This document shows, piece by piece, positions 38,701-42,659 of a stretch of 64,000 bases of DNA; the stretch's first letter is position 1; the number at the start of each line of letters is the position of its first letter. The DNA is taken from positions 55,354,399-55,418,398 of the forward strand of contig OX411552.1 in assembly GCA_948146395.1 (NCBI GenBank). Reading direction: 5' to 3'. Made by a program: the position numbers and the translations under genes. Source of the DNA: Fragum whitleyi. Lineage: Eukaryota; Mollusca; Bivalvia; Cardiida; Cardiidae. The notes beneath the pieces were generated by a model. It was given only the letters and a program-made list of their open reading frames with translations. It was not told where the DNA came from and did no database searches.

Positions 38701-40129
38701 TCCAATTCAATACTTTGTGTATGAATACAATCTTCTTCAATTGAAATAAATTCCGAATGTATAAACATGTACAATGTGATATTTTCAACGTGAAATTATC
38801 AACATAATGTAGTTAAACTTGTTTACGTTCAAACTAAATGAAAAATAATTTTCAAAAACAAAACTAACGACCGACAAGTATTGAACTATAGATTTTCTTC
38901 GTCAGGAGCTATTGATCTATTTACCATTTCTTTTAGTCTAATCAATAAAAAAGGGCATGTTTTAACTATGAAATTGAAAGTTAAAGTCTAAACAGAAATT
39001 GACAAGGTAGGTTAATTTGAATGTCTACAAATCTATCCATTTATATCTTTGCGTATACTACTAGCATAAAGATTAGCACATTTTTTGCGACCCAAATTTT
39101 CGAAACCGGGGGCTAGCTTTTGCGAATCTTGAGAAACTCCATTACAATCACTTTAGTGTGCAGTTAAAACATCTTGAATTTGACCAGCAGAAGGAATTTG
39201 AAATCATTTTGGAAACTATATTGAAAGAGTGTGGAAAGTGATGTTTGAAAGATATTTACGGGAGGTAATACAATATCCCTAACTTCGTTCGAATTGAATT
39301 AATTACCCCCCCCCCCCCCCCCACTTTAAAAAAAATGCATATTTTTCTTTCAGAAGGATTTGTCTGTCTTCGGAGACGCTTCCAATCAACACCGGCTAAT
39401 AATTATAAGAAATCATTTGGTTGATTAGAATGAAATTTGTAGCGTTGAGAATGACGTATTTTCAAAATGATTTCGGAATGTTGCTATATGGCTTGAGTGA
39501 GTGTTTGAATGAACGAATTGAGCGTTGAGTAAGCCATTCAGATATAAAGTTTTATTATCAGATAGGTGATCGGGTCAACATTTACTCTTGCTTGATAAAA
39601 AGTCTTTATAGTTGAGGTTAAAAGAACAGGGCCCTTCAAAGCACACTTATTTACTTTCAAATTTAAGACCAGGGGCCTGTTTTACACAGTTCTAACGGGG
39701 AAAAAATTGCAAGTGAAATTAACAAATCGTAACTTTTTTTTTTCATTAATAGTTAGATTTTGCATTGCAATATATCATTGGAATAGTCTTAAGATGACGA
39801 TTCCAATGATATGATGCATAACATTATTCTATATTTAGTTACTACTGAAGAAGCAACTTTAATTTTTGACTTACGCAAAAAATGATCGTAAGATAGTAAA
39901 ACAGGCCCCTGCTTTGGTACACACAAACCACCTTCGCAAGCAAAGGGTTCTAACTTCCCTAAGTTCATAACAAACTTCGTAAGGAACATGGTGGTGTTAA
40001 GACCCTTGGCTTGCGAGGATATATGCATATAGACTAGCTTAATGACTTACCTTGCCCAGAAACAGGCGTTGCTAGGCAACAGGCGATGAACGCCAATGCC
40101 GTTAACGTTAACCAACGTTTATCCATCAT
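1..40129 (-). CDS. LRP-like protein with two YWTD-type propellers and an EGF module (14 exons, 3' incomplete)
   Basis: Exons join as 40129-40051, 24737-24526, 21237-21064, 19405-19245, 15332-15174, 12940-12844, 11116-10960, 10239-10111, 7811-7610, 6403-6339, 4322-4169, 2586-2440, 1070-947 and 47-1. Together they give 635 codons with no stop, and every intron is GT...AG. Seen in the protein: signal peptide (1-25), an S/T/N-rich linker (27-97), propeller 1 (98-346), EGF (349-388) and propeller 2 (390 to the edge). Blade strands carry weak YWTD variants such as NVYFTQ, LLFWGN, YVYFGD, FVYYTL, KLFWVA and RLYVLD, plus the P-x-G turns KPQGIAVD, FPEGLTLD and IPKGIVVS. Known of the family: LDLR/LRP ectodomains alternate YWTD propellers with EGF modules and act in endocytosis or signalling. 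Oddity: no LDLR class A repeats precede the first propeller. The C-terminus, including any membrane anchor, lies outside the window. Ligand and role cannot be inferred. Confidence 0.85.
97..170 (-). pseudogene. Decayed duplicate of exon 14 (copy 2)
   Basis: On the minus strand this aligns base for base with the exon 14 border and body: TTCTGTC then LLVSKSDGTYFAIEI against YILVGNSDGTDITL. The acceptor AG is lost (GACGACG in place of TACAGGG), so it is probably not spliced. It stays open in one frame into true exon 14. Confidence 0.6.
219..276 (-). pseudogene. Decayed duplicate of exon 14 (copy 3)
   Basis: The minus strand shares AAATTTAT..., GGTTA and GGTAATC-ATGGTACAGA-ATCACC with exon 14, but with a small deletion and no acceptor. 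Copies 1-3 lie about 100-120 bp apart, as in a tandem duplication. Confidence 0.5.
428..710 (+). mobile_element. tRNA-headed SINE, full length, with 12-bp target duplication
   Basis: A 12-bp direct repeat CTGTTTTGATTT flanks the element (416-427 and 711-722). The head (432-507) is tRNA-like: a perfect 7-bp acceptor stem GCCGCCA/TGGCGGC, A-box ATAGCGCAGTTGG and B-box GGTTCGATCCC. A ~180-bp body follows, ending in GTTGAAAGC-GCGTAAAA and a (CAAA)n tail. The same body recurs at 51064, so this is a family and not a lone tRNA gene. It sits in intron 13. Confidence 0.85.
947..1070 (-). CDS. Exon 13: propeller 2 blade
   Basis: Phase 2 in, phase 0 out (CAG|GTTTGT). Encodes RLYVLDKDYAGFSVVVQLEY and ends FTIVDFAIYQ, a class B-like pair of strands. 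Residues 579-620. Confidence 0.84.
1137..1186. repeat. Near-perfect hairpin in intron 12
   Basis: Arms of 23 bp, GAATAACAAAAGCTATATTT... and its complement, are separated by 4 nt. The single mismatch is G-U compatible. Could be a MITE centre or a transcribed stem-loop in the gene's intron. Confidence 0.6.
2440..2586 (-). CDS. Exon 12: propeller 2 blade
   Basis: Phase 2 on both sides. Joined to exon 11 it gives VSPHDRKLFWVAEAGSNYNI, where the usual W-T-D is W-V-A, then INYFDLTDTSNT and VQTLNTSMTLSAATHIYHDV. Sequon NTS present. Residues 530-579. Confidence 0.86.
3258..3611. mobile_element. MITE family T, copy 1
   Basis: Bounded by CAGGG-TGTGGAATT and its inverted form CACACCCCTG. Contains repeated ACTTGTCC/GGACAAGT palindromes. 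Closely matched by 12981-13322, which fixes the element length at about 345 bp. Confidence 0.65.
4169..4322 (-). CDS. Exon 11: propeller 2 blade
   Basis: Phase 1 in, phase 2 out (GATAG|GTTTGT). Encodes SYDWTDGFVYYTLENLDG and IYRVP, a recognisable class B repeat, then IPKGIVVSPHDR, the P-x-G turn of the next blade. Open frames on the opposite strand here are shadows. Confidence 0.88.
4354..4428. repeat. Palindrome family M, copy 1
   Basis: A ~70-bp near-perfect palindrome with arms GATGGCTCAG...CAGTTGTAACTG and no real loop (TATATGTTTATA). Further copies at 11443-11522 and 37077-37143. Confidence 0.7.
5459..6030 (-). mobile_element. Pearl-like family C, truncated copy
   Basis: Starts with AACAAGAGG-CCATGATGGTCC and holds ~170-bp repeats containing GGGATGCACCC, TATGACCCCAG and TGATGCTACATAC. 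The hairpin end seen in other copies (AGCTCACCTGAGCAC) is missing. Confidence 0.6.
6339..6403 (-). CDS. Exon 10: short propeller 2 exon
   Basis: Only 65 nt, phase 2 in and phase 1 out (TTGG|GTAAGC). Joined to exon 9 it reads NEIFRVPIDKITLNATEKTT, giving the I-x-R-x-x-x-D element of a class B repeat and an NAT sequon. Residues 457-478. Confidence 0.82.
6765..7085. mobile_element. Decayed family G element
   Basis: Contains GTGAGCACTTACAGGACCACC, the central palindrome AATCGTCTCATTGAGACGATT and the terminal GGTGGTCGCTTGAGCG seen in the intact family G copies at 35390 and 53596. Confidence 0.5.
7095..7209. repeat. Inverted repeat with 26-bp perfect arms
   Basis: Arms 7095-7120 and 7184-7209 (GTCTTAAAATATCAATG...) are perfect complements around a 63-bp spacer. 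The arm ending ATTGATATTTTAAGACA recurs alone at ~27735. Lies in intron 9 beside a decayed family G element. Confidence 0.7.
7610..7811 (-). CDS. Exon 9: start of propeller 2
   Basis: Enters in phase 1 after TTCTATTTCAG. Encodes SPGYPFNKAVMINTGQKLCV and later DINMKAREVYFAIGNEIF. The donor AG|GTTTTG is weak, but the GTATAC 5 nt downstream would give an in-frame stop in exon 10, which supports the weak site. Residues 390-457. Confidence 0.83.
8611..9436 (+). mobile_element. Pearl-like family D, forward copy
   Basis: Starts TAGCTCCACTGGCTGAAAGC and contains GTCCGTCTGTG (decayed microsatellite) and three core repeats around CTATATGATATATAGTGG. A further repeat fragment with (CAGA)n follows to ~9610. 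Lies in intron 8. Confidence 0.7.
10111..10239 (-). CDS. Exon 8: EGF-like module
   Basis: One module on one exon, phase 1 on both sides, as is typical for EGF exons. Six cysteines at residues 349, 354, 358, 372, 374 and 388 follow C-x4-C-x3-C-x13-C-x-C-x13-C, and the core CLCYDGFHLNPNNDKEC matches the EGF that caps LDLR propellers. The donor is read as TGTGG|GTGGGT. The alternative GT 4 nt further breaks the frame of exon 9. Confidence 0.9.
10793..10945. mobile_element. MITE family S
   Basis: Inverted termini AAGGTAGTGGACCCGTAATA and, at the other end, TATTATGGGTTGATTACCTT. The middle holds GGTTTCCTAATGATTTCATT, also seen at 7485-7525. Lies 15 bp from exon 7. Confidence 0.6.
10960..11116 (-). 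CDS. Exon 7: last blades of propeller 1
   Basis: Phase 0 in, phase 1 out (ACAG|GTATTG). Encodes NLIIATNIGGYYDSYIHIYD and a closing GLCGFVEKEKPST that leads directly into the EGF exon. Residues 295-347. Propeller 1 then totals about 250 residues, the usual six-blade size. Confidence 0.86.
11131..11430. mobile_element. Pearl-like family E (ATGCCCCCG element)
   Basis: Begins GTGAAACACGAATGCCCCCG, carries TGACCTTGAC repeats, then a GGACGGACAGACAGACGGAG run. Ends with the hairpin TATGCCCCCGAT...ACGGGGGCATA. Lies in intron 6, 15 nt from the exon 7 acceptor side. Confidence 0.7.
11443..11522. repeat. Palindrome family M, copy 2
   Basis: GATGGCTTAGTG, CAGTTGTAACTGCC, then the inverted arm ending GCACTGAGCCATC. 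It lies just outside the family E element that ends at 11430. Confidence 0.7.
12440..12770 (+). repeat. Repeat family V, copy 1
   Basis: AATATTTTTGATATTACACG, GAATTACTATGCAAATGAGC, then two TGATGTCA. Matches 21645-21985 and, reversed, 43440-43760. Confidence 0.6.
12844..12940 (-). CDS. Exon 6: propeller 1 blade
   Basis: Enters in phase 2 and ends in phase 0 at CAG|GTATGC. Encodes SHMIKRVSYQGGPVEKF followed by a Gly-rich turn and YIYDLELYQ. The I-K-R-V element is the second strand of a class B repeat. Residues 262-294. Confidence 0.84.
12981..13322. mobile_element. MITE family T, copy 2
   Basis: Same order as the copy at 3258: AGGGGTGTGGAATTCCCATG, GGGCAAGTAAG, the poly-purine middle, then ACTTGTCCAGGGACAAGT. 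It starts about 40 bp from the acceptor of exon 6. Confidence 0.65.
13400..13760 (+). mobile_element. Foldback family A, copy in intron 5
   Basis: Worn palindrome (TACTTAGTGTATTGTATGAA, AACGAGGTTGGGGAATTTGA) followed by CCTCTATTTGCC and GCAAGTTTCTAAAAATAACC; part is duplicated (13565 and 13655). Confidence 0.65.
13774..14776. mobile_element. Pearl-like family E with four ~150-bp units and a nested MITE
   Basis: Starts TGTTTGTGAAACACAATGCC and ends CCCCGATCTTTCGATATGGG. Four internal units each read TTTGACCTTGACAGATGACC, CATGACCTTGAC, GATC-TTGAGATCTATCAT and CTTGAATAGGC-TGAAGATAT. A 289-bp MITE (14223-14511) splits the third unit. Confidence 0.7.
14223..14511. mobile_element. MITE family U, copy 1, nested, 6-bp target duplication
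   Basis: Termini CAGGGATATTTCTGG and CCAAAATAATCCCTG are inverted. CTTGTA flanks both sides (14217-14222, 14512-14517), and the intact units of the host element show the undisrupted site. The inside is rich in ATGGGCCA. Confidence 0.75.
15174..15332 (-). CDS. Exon 5: propeller 1 blades
   Basis: Phase 2 in and out. Gives LLFWGNGLGKSIGRSTLTG, where the class B pattern (strand, then I-x-R-x-x-L-x-G) is clear, and FPEGLTLDMENQYVYFGD, the next blade. The codon split with exon 4 completes a glycine as expected in P-R-G-L-L-F-W. Residues 209-262. Confidence 0.88.
15755..15996 (+). pseudogene. LINE reverse-transcriptase C-terminal remnant
   Basis: Reads NTYSFTHRIVTPWNSLSNEV, then VSANNINTFKSRLNNQW. 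This F-x-x-R-x-x-x-x-WN-x-L-x-x-x-VV-x-A-x-x-x-x-x-F-K-x-x-L pattern is the usual tail of non-LTR retrotransposon ORF2. The rest of the element is missing. Lies in intron 4. Confidence 0.65.
16003..16213. mobile_element. MITE family U, copy 2, 6-bp target duplication
   Basis: Termini CAGGGATCATTTTTGG and CCAGAATTATCCCTG, flanked by AAGTTA on both sides. The inside differs from copy 1, so only the termini and the 6-bp duplication define the family. It directly follows a LINE remnant. Confidence 0.7.
16487..18757 (-). mobile_element. Pearl-like family C interrupted by a nested family D element
   Basis: The left part (16487-~16930) begins AAGAGGACCAAGATGGTCC. The right part (~17954-18757) continues the same repeat units and ends with the hairpin GAGCACTTCGTGCTCAGGTG. 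Between them sits a complete, oppositely built family D element. Lies in intron 4. Confidence 0.7.
16934..17953 (-). mobile_element. Pearl-like family D element with four 165-bp core repeats
   Basis: Core repeats start with TTTCCACTATATA at about 17035, 17201, 17366 and 17531, a 165-166 bp period. An ACGG-type run (GCACGGACGCACGGACGGAC) at ~17863 and the end GGCTTTCAGCCAGTGGAGCT follow. Core repeats plus an ACGG microsatellite are the published hallmark of bivalve pearl elements. Confidence 0.75.
19245..19405 (-). CDS. Exon 4: propeller 1 blades
   Basis: Begins in phase 0 after TTTTAATTGCAG and ends in phase 2 at AGAGG|GTAATT. Encodes IAVDWVNHNVYFTQ, the LDLR class B signature with YWTD changed to YFTQ, and the next turn KPQGIAVDP. 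Residues 156-209. Confidence 0.87.
20521..21051. mobile_element. Foldback element H with iterated CTCGGCC arms, 9-bp target duplication
   Basis: Left arm 20521-20610 has five CTCGGCCYG units; right arm ~20990-21045 has four inverted GGCCGAGT units. The outermost GTCAACTCGGCCTG is matched at both ends. CTATTTACT occurs at 20512-20520 and again at 21052-21060. A 9-bp duplication fits Mutator-like transposons. The ~380-bp core is very AT-rich with no coding. Confidence 0.8.
21064..21237 (-). CDS. Exon 3: start of propeller 1
   Basis: Phase 0 on both sides, 58 codons (98-155). Contains the blade strand ELYYYSYTT, with EVIISCDSD before it. The donor ATG|GTAAGTAAATAG is unusual: from +4 onward it lies in the 9-bp target-site duplication of the foldback element at 20521-21051. 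Confidence 0.85.
21645..21985 (+). repeat. Repeat family V, copy 2
   Basis: GATATTTTTGATATCACACG and one TGACGTCA at 21793. Lies in intron 2. Confidence 0.6.
22024..22941 (-). mobile_element. Pearl-like family C copy
   Basis: Begins AAGAGGACCATGATAGTCC, has three units with GGGATGCACCCGGGTGGAG, then a GACGACGCACGACGGACGAC run, and ends GAGCAATTCGTACTCAGGTG. Lies in intron 2. Confidence 0.7.
23062..23112 (-). pseudogene. Decayed exon 2-like copy a
   Basis: Minus frame reads MDSRNHARKDYLRG then a stop, against MDSNNLTTEEYKGF in exon 2. No donor. Confidence 0.5.
23187..23295 (-). pseudogene. Exon 2-like copy b, open and with an intact donor
   Basis: Encodes KFKDVGLVALTGDHMPNDSR then YQTREDYKEINFG|GTAAGT, against exon 2 EFRDVLAMTGELRDMDSNNL...EEYKGFNFG|GTAAGT. 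Same phase-0 donor. No clear acceptor, so use as an alternative exon is unproven. Confidence 0.6.
23319..23430 (-). pseudogene. Exon 2-like copy c, donor kept, one frameshift
   Basis: Reads DSSELKGVLES, then after a frameshift MALKLRHTDSNNISTWDFKV and INFG|GTAAAT. Its donor lies exactly 132 bp (44 codons) from that of copy b, and the two read through in one frame. Confidence 0.6.
23502..23750. mobile_element. MITE family I, copy 1
   Basis: Inverted termini with CCTGAGCGTGACATTTCC and the complement, and a central palindrome around GTCAGACTGTGC...GCACAGGCTGGCC. About 250 bp, TA at both ends. Other copies at 29250, 49045 and 59954. Confidence 0.75.
23820..23865 (-). pseudogene. Exon 2-like copy d, fragment
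   Basis: MTGEHKHMDPDR matches MTGELRDMDSNN of exon 2. The rest is lost. It lies between a family I MITE (23502-23750) and a reversed family B MITE. Confidence 0.5.
23866..24290 (-). mobile_element. MITE family B, reversed copy
   Basis: Runs from ACATCGTGAAAGT to TGTTAACTGTACA; internal motifs (CGCTCACCCAGC, ATTCATTCATAACAAATACT, GGATTACCCG) match family B reversed. It abuts exon 2-like copy d. Confidence 0.65.
24341..24485 (-). pseudogene. Exon 2-like copies e and f
   Basis: Copy f (24429-24485) has GSNDFSSKNCKG and ends GGT|GTAAGT with a 1-nt deletion. Copy e (24341-~24400) has KTEGYKLSNFG but no donor. They directly follow true exon 2 on the minus strand, 97 and 185 bp beyond its donor. 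Confidence 0.5.
24526..24737 (-). CDS. Exon 2: Ser/Thr/Asn-rich linker
   Basis: Follows a long T-run and CAG acceptor and ends GGT|GTAAGT in phase 0. Encodes residues 27-97. The first half is rich in Ser, Thr and Asn, with sequons NST, NQT and NHT. Then come a proline run, an Ala-rich helix and an acidic segment ending EEYKGFNFG with a further NLT sequon. A glycosylated stalk is likely. The last ~30 codons are the unit that recurs as decayed copies downstream at 23.0-24.5 kb. Confidence 0.82.
25010..25818 (+). pseudogene. Penelope-like retroelement remnant (RT C-terminus and GIY-YIG endonuclease)
   Basis: Frames broken by shifts read, in order: DVIDLYSKPTDKHKYLLP; CCHPRHCWRNIPYNLALRIR; SDFEQRFKELSQHLQSR; VLTYHPDLPKVNSIKDKYW; PRCQTCNIMH; and CTVCYKQYVGETKQNINKRL followed by HFHRSE and PVAEHFN. 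The KPTD-x-H-x-YL and CHP-x-H-x-x-x-x-x-PY segments and the C-x-x-C-YVGET-R-H endonuclease block are characteristic of Penelope-like elements. At least two frameshifts and a stop make it dead. It lies in intron 1, ~270 bp before exon 2. Confidence 0.8.
25819..26640. other. Intron 1 stretch after the Penelope-like remnant
   Basis: Probably includes the 3' tail of the retroelement (to about 26190, ending AATAAATAAATAAAG). Beyond this only a G-run (26485-26497) stands out. No coding seen. Confidence 0.4.
26641..26718. repeat. Long hairpin with G-U compatible mismatches
   Basis: Arms of about 28 bp (AGTAATTGGTCACATAGAAT...CCTATCT and its complement) around a short loop TATCGAA. Both mismatches are of the kind that keep G-U pairs in RNA. 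Confidence 0.6.
27110..27300. repeat. (AAAT)n tract and flanking low-complexity AAT/GAT sequence
   Basis: About 15 AAAT units from 27125 to 27184, then imperfect TAAT/GATGAT triplets. Open frames over it are repeats translated, not genes. Confidence 0.9.
27301..29249. other. Intron 1 stretch without recognised genes
   Basis: AT-rich. Contains GGCCCGTACGGGCC at ~27447 and the arm ATTGATATTTTAAGACA (27735) shared with 7209. No coding signal. Confidence 0.5.
29250..29496. mobile_element. MITE family I, copy 2
   Basis: Termini TGCATGACATTTCCAACAAT and CACGCACAGGCTCA; centre CTGTGCAACTGCACAG. Confidence 0.75.
29533..30694. mobile_element. 1.16-kb element L with TA borders
   Basis: Inverted termini TACCGAACGCAAAAAGTTTA and, at the right, TAAACTTTTTGCGCTCAGTA, each next to TA. 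The ~1.1-kb inside holds only ORFs of up to 102 codons that I do not recognise, so it is probably a non-autonomous Tc1/mariner-type element. Lies in intron 1. Confidence 0.7.
30719..30965. mobile_element. MITE family K
   Basis: Inverted termini TGGGCCCGAGGTTATAAAAC and GTTTTATAACCTCGGGCCCA; AT-rich core. A worn relative lies at ~31228-31376 (ATAATCTCGGGCCC). Confidence 0.75.
31380..31785 (+). mobile_element. MITE family B (Tc1/mariner-type termini)
   Basis: Starts TACTGTTAACAACATCGTGA and ends GATGCTGTTAACTGTA, with TA at both ends. Inside are GGAGGTAA and TTACTTCCCTTTAA, an internal inverted pair. About 406 bp. Confidence 0.75.
31786..32660. other. Intron 1 stretch without recognised genes
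   Basis: Contains a palindrome near 32160-32200 (CTGTCTGCGAGGACAGCGCAG) and otherwise AT-rich sequence; nothing further is supported. Confidence 0.4.
32664..32780. repeat. (GA)n microsatellite
   Basis: About 58 GA units with one GAGT interruption, preceded by GTGAGT repeats. Frame over it reads (RE)n and is not a gene. Confidence 0.95.
32855..32902 (+). mobile_element. Retroelement-like 3' tail with (ATT)n
   Basis: CTATAAATAAAGTTATTATT then further ATT units, the form of a non-LTR retroelement or SINE 3' end. A similar tail in reverse (AATAATAATAATAAAGAC) is at 15376. Confidence 0.4.
33505..33660. mobile_element. Family J element, worn copy
   Basis: CTCTTCCTTACAGTGATTTC through TTGATTAAAGAGG matches 61611-61798, where the ends and the target duplication are clear. 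Confidence 0.55.
33847..33906. repeat. A-rich run
   Basis: Poly-A broken by CAAACAAACAAAC; probably a retroelement tail or simple repeat. Another A-run is at 34733-34760. Confidence 0.7.
34203..34247. repeat. Hairpin family N
   Basis: CTCGTAAGTACAGCTTGAAT and its complement AAGCTGTAGTTACGAG. Related hairpins at 9912-9955, 34994-35030, 56110-56155 and 60647-60685. Confidence 0.65.
35390..35739. mobile_element. MITE family G, copy in intron 1
   Basis: Termini TACAGTCGATATTGCTCGAG and ACACAAATTTTACTGTA with TA borders. Subterminal GCGACCAC repeats on both sides and a central palindrome AATCGTCTCAATAAGACGAT. Confidence 0.78.
35929..36557 (-). mobile_element. Pearl-like family D copy in intron 1
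   Basis: Shares the end TTTGCTCCACAGGCCTGAGT with the 16934 copy and the other end CATGACAATAGTCC...GGTGGAGCTAA. Two core repeats (ATAAAATACATATTTTTT, CACTATATAACA). The ACGG run is reduced to ACGAACGGAC. Confidence 0.65.
37077..37143. repeat. Palindrome family M, copy 3
   Basis: Same palindrome, more diverged at its ends (GACCCATC), in intron 1. Confidence 0.65.
37735..37815 (+). pseudogene. Short LINE ORF2 tail remnant
   Basis: One frame gives KKLRLALTPLITRIWNELRN, resembling the T-x-x-x-R-x-WN-x-L tail of LINE ORF2. Only about 27 codons; low support. Confidence 0.35.
38115..38565 (-). mobile_element. MITE family B, reversed copy in intron 1
   Basis: TAACATCGTGAAACTTACTG to AATGTTCCTTACTGTA, with CACTCAGCGCTCCAATAATT and GATTACCTCCCTTGAATTTC inside. 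Confidence 0.65.
38566..40050. other. 5' part of intron 1
   Basis: Apart from the worn family B copy, a C-run (39307-39322) and a hairpin at ~39779 (GGAATAGTCTTAAGATGACG), no repeat or coding was recognised next to exon 1. Confidence 0.4.
39180..39545 (+). mobile_element. MITE family B, diverged copy without clear ends
   Basis: Shares GGGAGGTAATACAATATC, a poly-C run, GAGTGAGTGTTTGAATGAAC and GAGCGTTGAGTAAGC with other copies. The terminal repeats are worn. Confidence 0.5.
40051..40129 (-). CDS. Exon 1: start codon and signal peptide
   Basis: Two consecutive ATGs (40129 and 40126) open a frame with a Lys-Arg n-region, a hydrophobic core (LTLTALAFIACCLA) and a small-residue stretch TPVSGQ, a textbook signal peptide with cleavage probably after SG. 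The exon ends CAAG|GTAAGT, a near-consensus donor, in phase 1. The first ATG is chosen because it is upstream-most in frame. A possible 5'UTR acceptor (TTTTTCTAG) ends at 40182, so a non-coding exon may lie further upstream. Confidence 0.85.
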
Positions 40130-41679
40130 TCTGTTTGCTCTGTCGAACTTCGAAATTGCCCGTCTTAAATCTTCTGATTTTCTAGAAAAAATACAATTTA
40201 TATCTTTACTTGAACGATTTAAATGAAAGAATGTGCGAATTTTGTCGAACCCTCTTGTGGTTGGTGGGATAAATTGTCGCTATGGCCAAACGCTGTTTGT
40301 GCGTAAATGTGTATGTGCGTTGGAGTGGTAGTACGTTAGTGCGTACGCTCGTCCGAATTTGTCCGGAGCATAACTTCTCCATCTCTCTGGATTTCAAAAT
40401 AACTTCAAATAATTGTTCTCCACTAAGAGCATGTGCATTTTGAAGGTTTTGTTCCGGATATTAAAGGTCAAGGTGACACTAATGGTAAGGATCAAATCAT
40501 ATCTACATTTATGAATGGATTTAAATACAATTTGGCAGATGTGTTTGCCTTAAGGTGTAGTCGTGCCATTTAAATAAAGGTCAAGGTCGCATTTCAAGGT
40601 CAAATCTTAGCGGGATCGGCAAGTGATTGTTCAATCATTCTAGTCGACTTAAAACATACCTTAACAAGAAGAACAAGACAACTTATGTCTCGTTATTTTA
40701 CAATCTCGACTTTATTCGTGCGATTGTATAATATAATTGATAATTAAATTAATGAATCAAATTTGACGGGGATCATTTTTACATTATGTAAATCTTTTCA
40801 GAAAAGTGACCATATTTCTAAAGTGAGAATTCTTAATTCTAATGTCGTGTAGTGTATTTTTTTTTATGAATGGACCTAATGTCGAATGGGAACAAAAAAT
40901 GTCTATGATGTCTATTGTCGTATAAAGGGAAATGATTTTTTTTTTTTTCAAAATAAATTGTACGGTAAGTTGCACATGTGGTTTTGGATTTTTTCTATTG
41001 AAAAATAAAAAAAATATCTATGCGATTTTTTTTACAAAATATTTAAGAATACGCTCATATTTTGTTTAATTACATTTAACTCAGGGAATAACACATTTGA
41101 ATAAAACACGGGCGTGGTCTTTGAGTTATATGTATAAATCAGAACACATGTAATATAACGCATTTGCCAAATTTTGTAAACTAACGTCCAACTTTTTCAG
41201 TTAAAATACATCTGAGGCATCGAACTATCTCAGTGGAATGGAATAAAACCATAACAAGATAAAAAAAAACGTACTCTAAAAGATATCAATTAAACAGACC
41301 ACAGATAAACGGGTTACAAAACAATTGACGACGAAGGCAGATCTAAGTGAAGCCATTATGTACCCGGTAGTTTCTTACATAATCAATTTATCTATATATT
41401 TTTTTTCAAAAATATTTCAACAATTCTTTTTTATCAAATAATATGTTTTATATAAAAAAAGAAGAAAGAAAAGAAAAACATTGGCATCGTTGATGAAAGA
41501 ATGGGAAGAAAAGAAAGGACCTTATTGACTAAAACAATGTTAAAGACAACTTTTTGTCATTTTGATTTCAATTCTGTTTTAGTTTCTTAAATAGAATACA
41601 TGTAAAACTCTGATAGTTCAATCAATGTGAAGCACACAATCGATTGAAGAGTATTTATTATTAATTATCTTATAACTAT
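40130..41679. other. Region upstream of the start codon
   Basis: Expected to hold the 5'UTR and promoter. Visible: a possible 5'UTR acceptor at 40182, and a repeat fragment with AAAGGTCAAGGT and ATAAAGGTCAAGGTCGCA at 40440-40640. No TATA box can be assigned with confidence. Confidence 0.35.
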
Positions 41680-41995
41680 ATAAATATCCGTATGATAACA
41701 TCCCGTATGATATTTTCTATGTTATCACATAGTTATTTTTAGAACATGATATAATGTGGTTATTTTTAGAAACTTGCATTTCAGTTAGAAACACCGACGA
41801 AAACAAGACAAATATAGGTTATAAGATAAATATAATACGTACTAAGTGTATTATATGAAAAAATATCAAACTCGGTTGTGAGAATTGATAATTGTCTCGG
41901 CAGAGCCTCGACAATTTTCAATTCTCCCAACCTCGTTAGATATTTTTTTTCATATAATACACTAAGTACGTATTATATATTTACAATATTTGGAT
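41680..41995 (-). mobile_element. Foldback family A with 148-bp palindrome
   Basis: 41832-41979 is an inverted repeat: TAATACGTACTAAGTGTATT...CTCGGTTGTGAG against its complement, around TCTCGGCAGAGCCTCGA. The outer part (GATATTTTCTATGTTATCAC, GTTTCTAACTGAAATGCAAG reversed) is shared with the other copies. Confidence 0.75.
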
Positions 41996-42416
41996 TATCA
42001 AAAATATCGTTCAAGACATTTACCGTGTTAAAATAGGTCTCCTATCTATCTCAAAGATTCACCCAGACTGTTTTGAAATGCGCACAAAAGCCCAGTTTTC
42101 AATGTCAATGTCAAGGCTCGCCAAAATTGGCTTGCCCAATACAGCGTGAACAGTAATGGATAATGGGTTTTGTACACCTCATAAAATATCACACCCCTAA
42201 CCCTACATATTGGCTTTCATTCTGAAAAAAGTTATTATATGTGTATTTTTGGAGTAATAATTCTGCAAATTACTTTTGACCAATTAATTTTAGAGACGAA
42301 GAGAACATTTTTGAATACACTAAAACAGTAATCCGTAAACACTTTATTAAACAGTAATATGTAAAGTAATTATTATCTTGTAAAGGAAAACACAATAAAA
42401 GAAGAAGAAAAACAGC

Positions 42417-42436
42417 AACAACAACAACAACAACAA
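42417..42436. repeat. (CAA)n short tract
   Basis: Seven CAA units in an A-rich stretch. Confidence 0.8.
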
Positions 42437-42588
42437 TTTCGGCATTCAATAAAGTTTCATGACATAAAACAAAAATTAAATAAAAAAAATAAATTAGATA
42501 AGGAATCAATTTACTCGGAAGAGATTTTTTTCTAGAAAAACCTCGTGATTGAGCAAAAGAAGCTGCGTACTTGGAGGTTTTTACTTGA

Positions 42589-42659
42589 AACGATGGTCGA
42601 AAAAAATTGTTGAAAGCGGTGTAAAAATTATTCAATCAATCAATCAACGATGGTCGAAA
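42589..42659 (+). mobile_element. 43-bp truncated SINE tail with perfect 14-bp target duplication
   Basis: AACGATGGTCGAAA occurs at 42589-42602 and 42646-42659. Between them is GTTGAAAGCGGTGTAAAA plus a (CAAT)n tail, the same 3' end as the SINE at 428-710. Confidence 0.8.

Noticed and set aside
40440..40640. Promoter with nuclear-receptor sites upstream of the gene
   Set aside because: AAGGTCAAGG sites are present but lie in a repeat-like fragment, and no transcription start can be placed; mentioned only as context.
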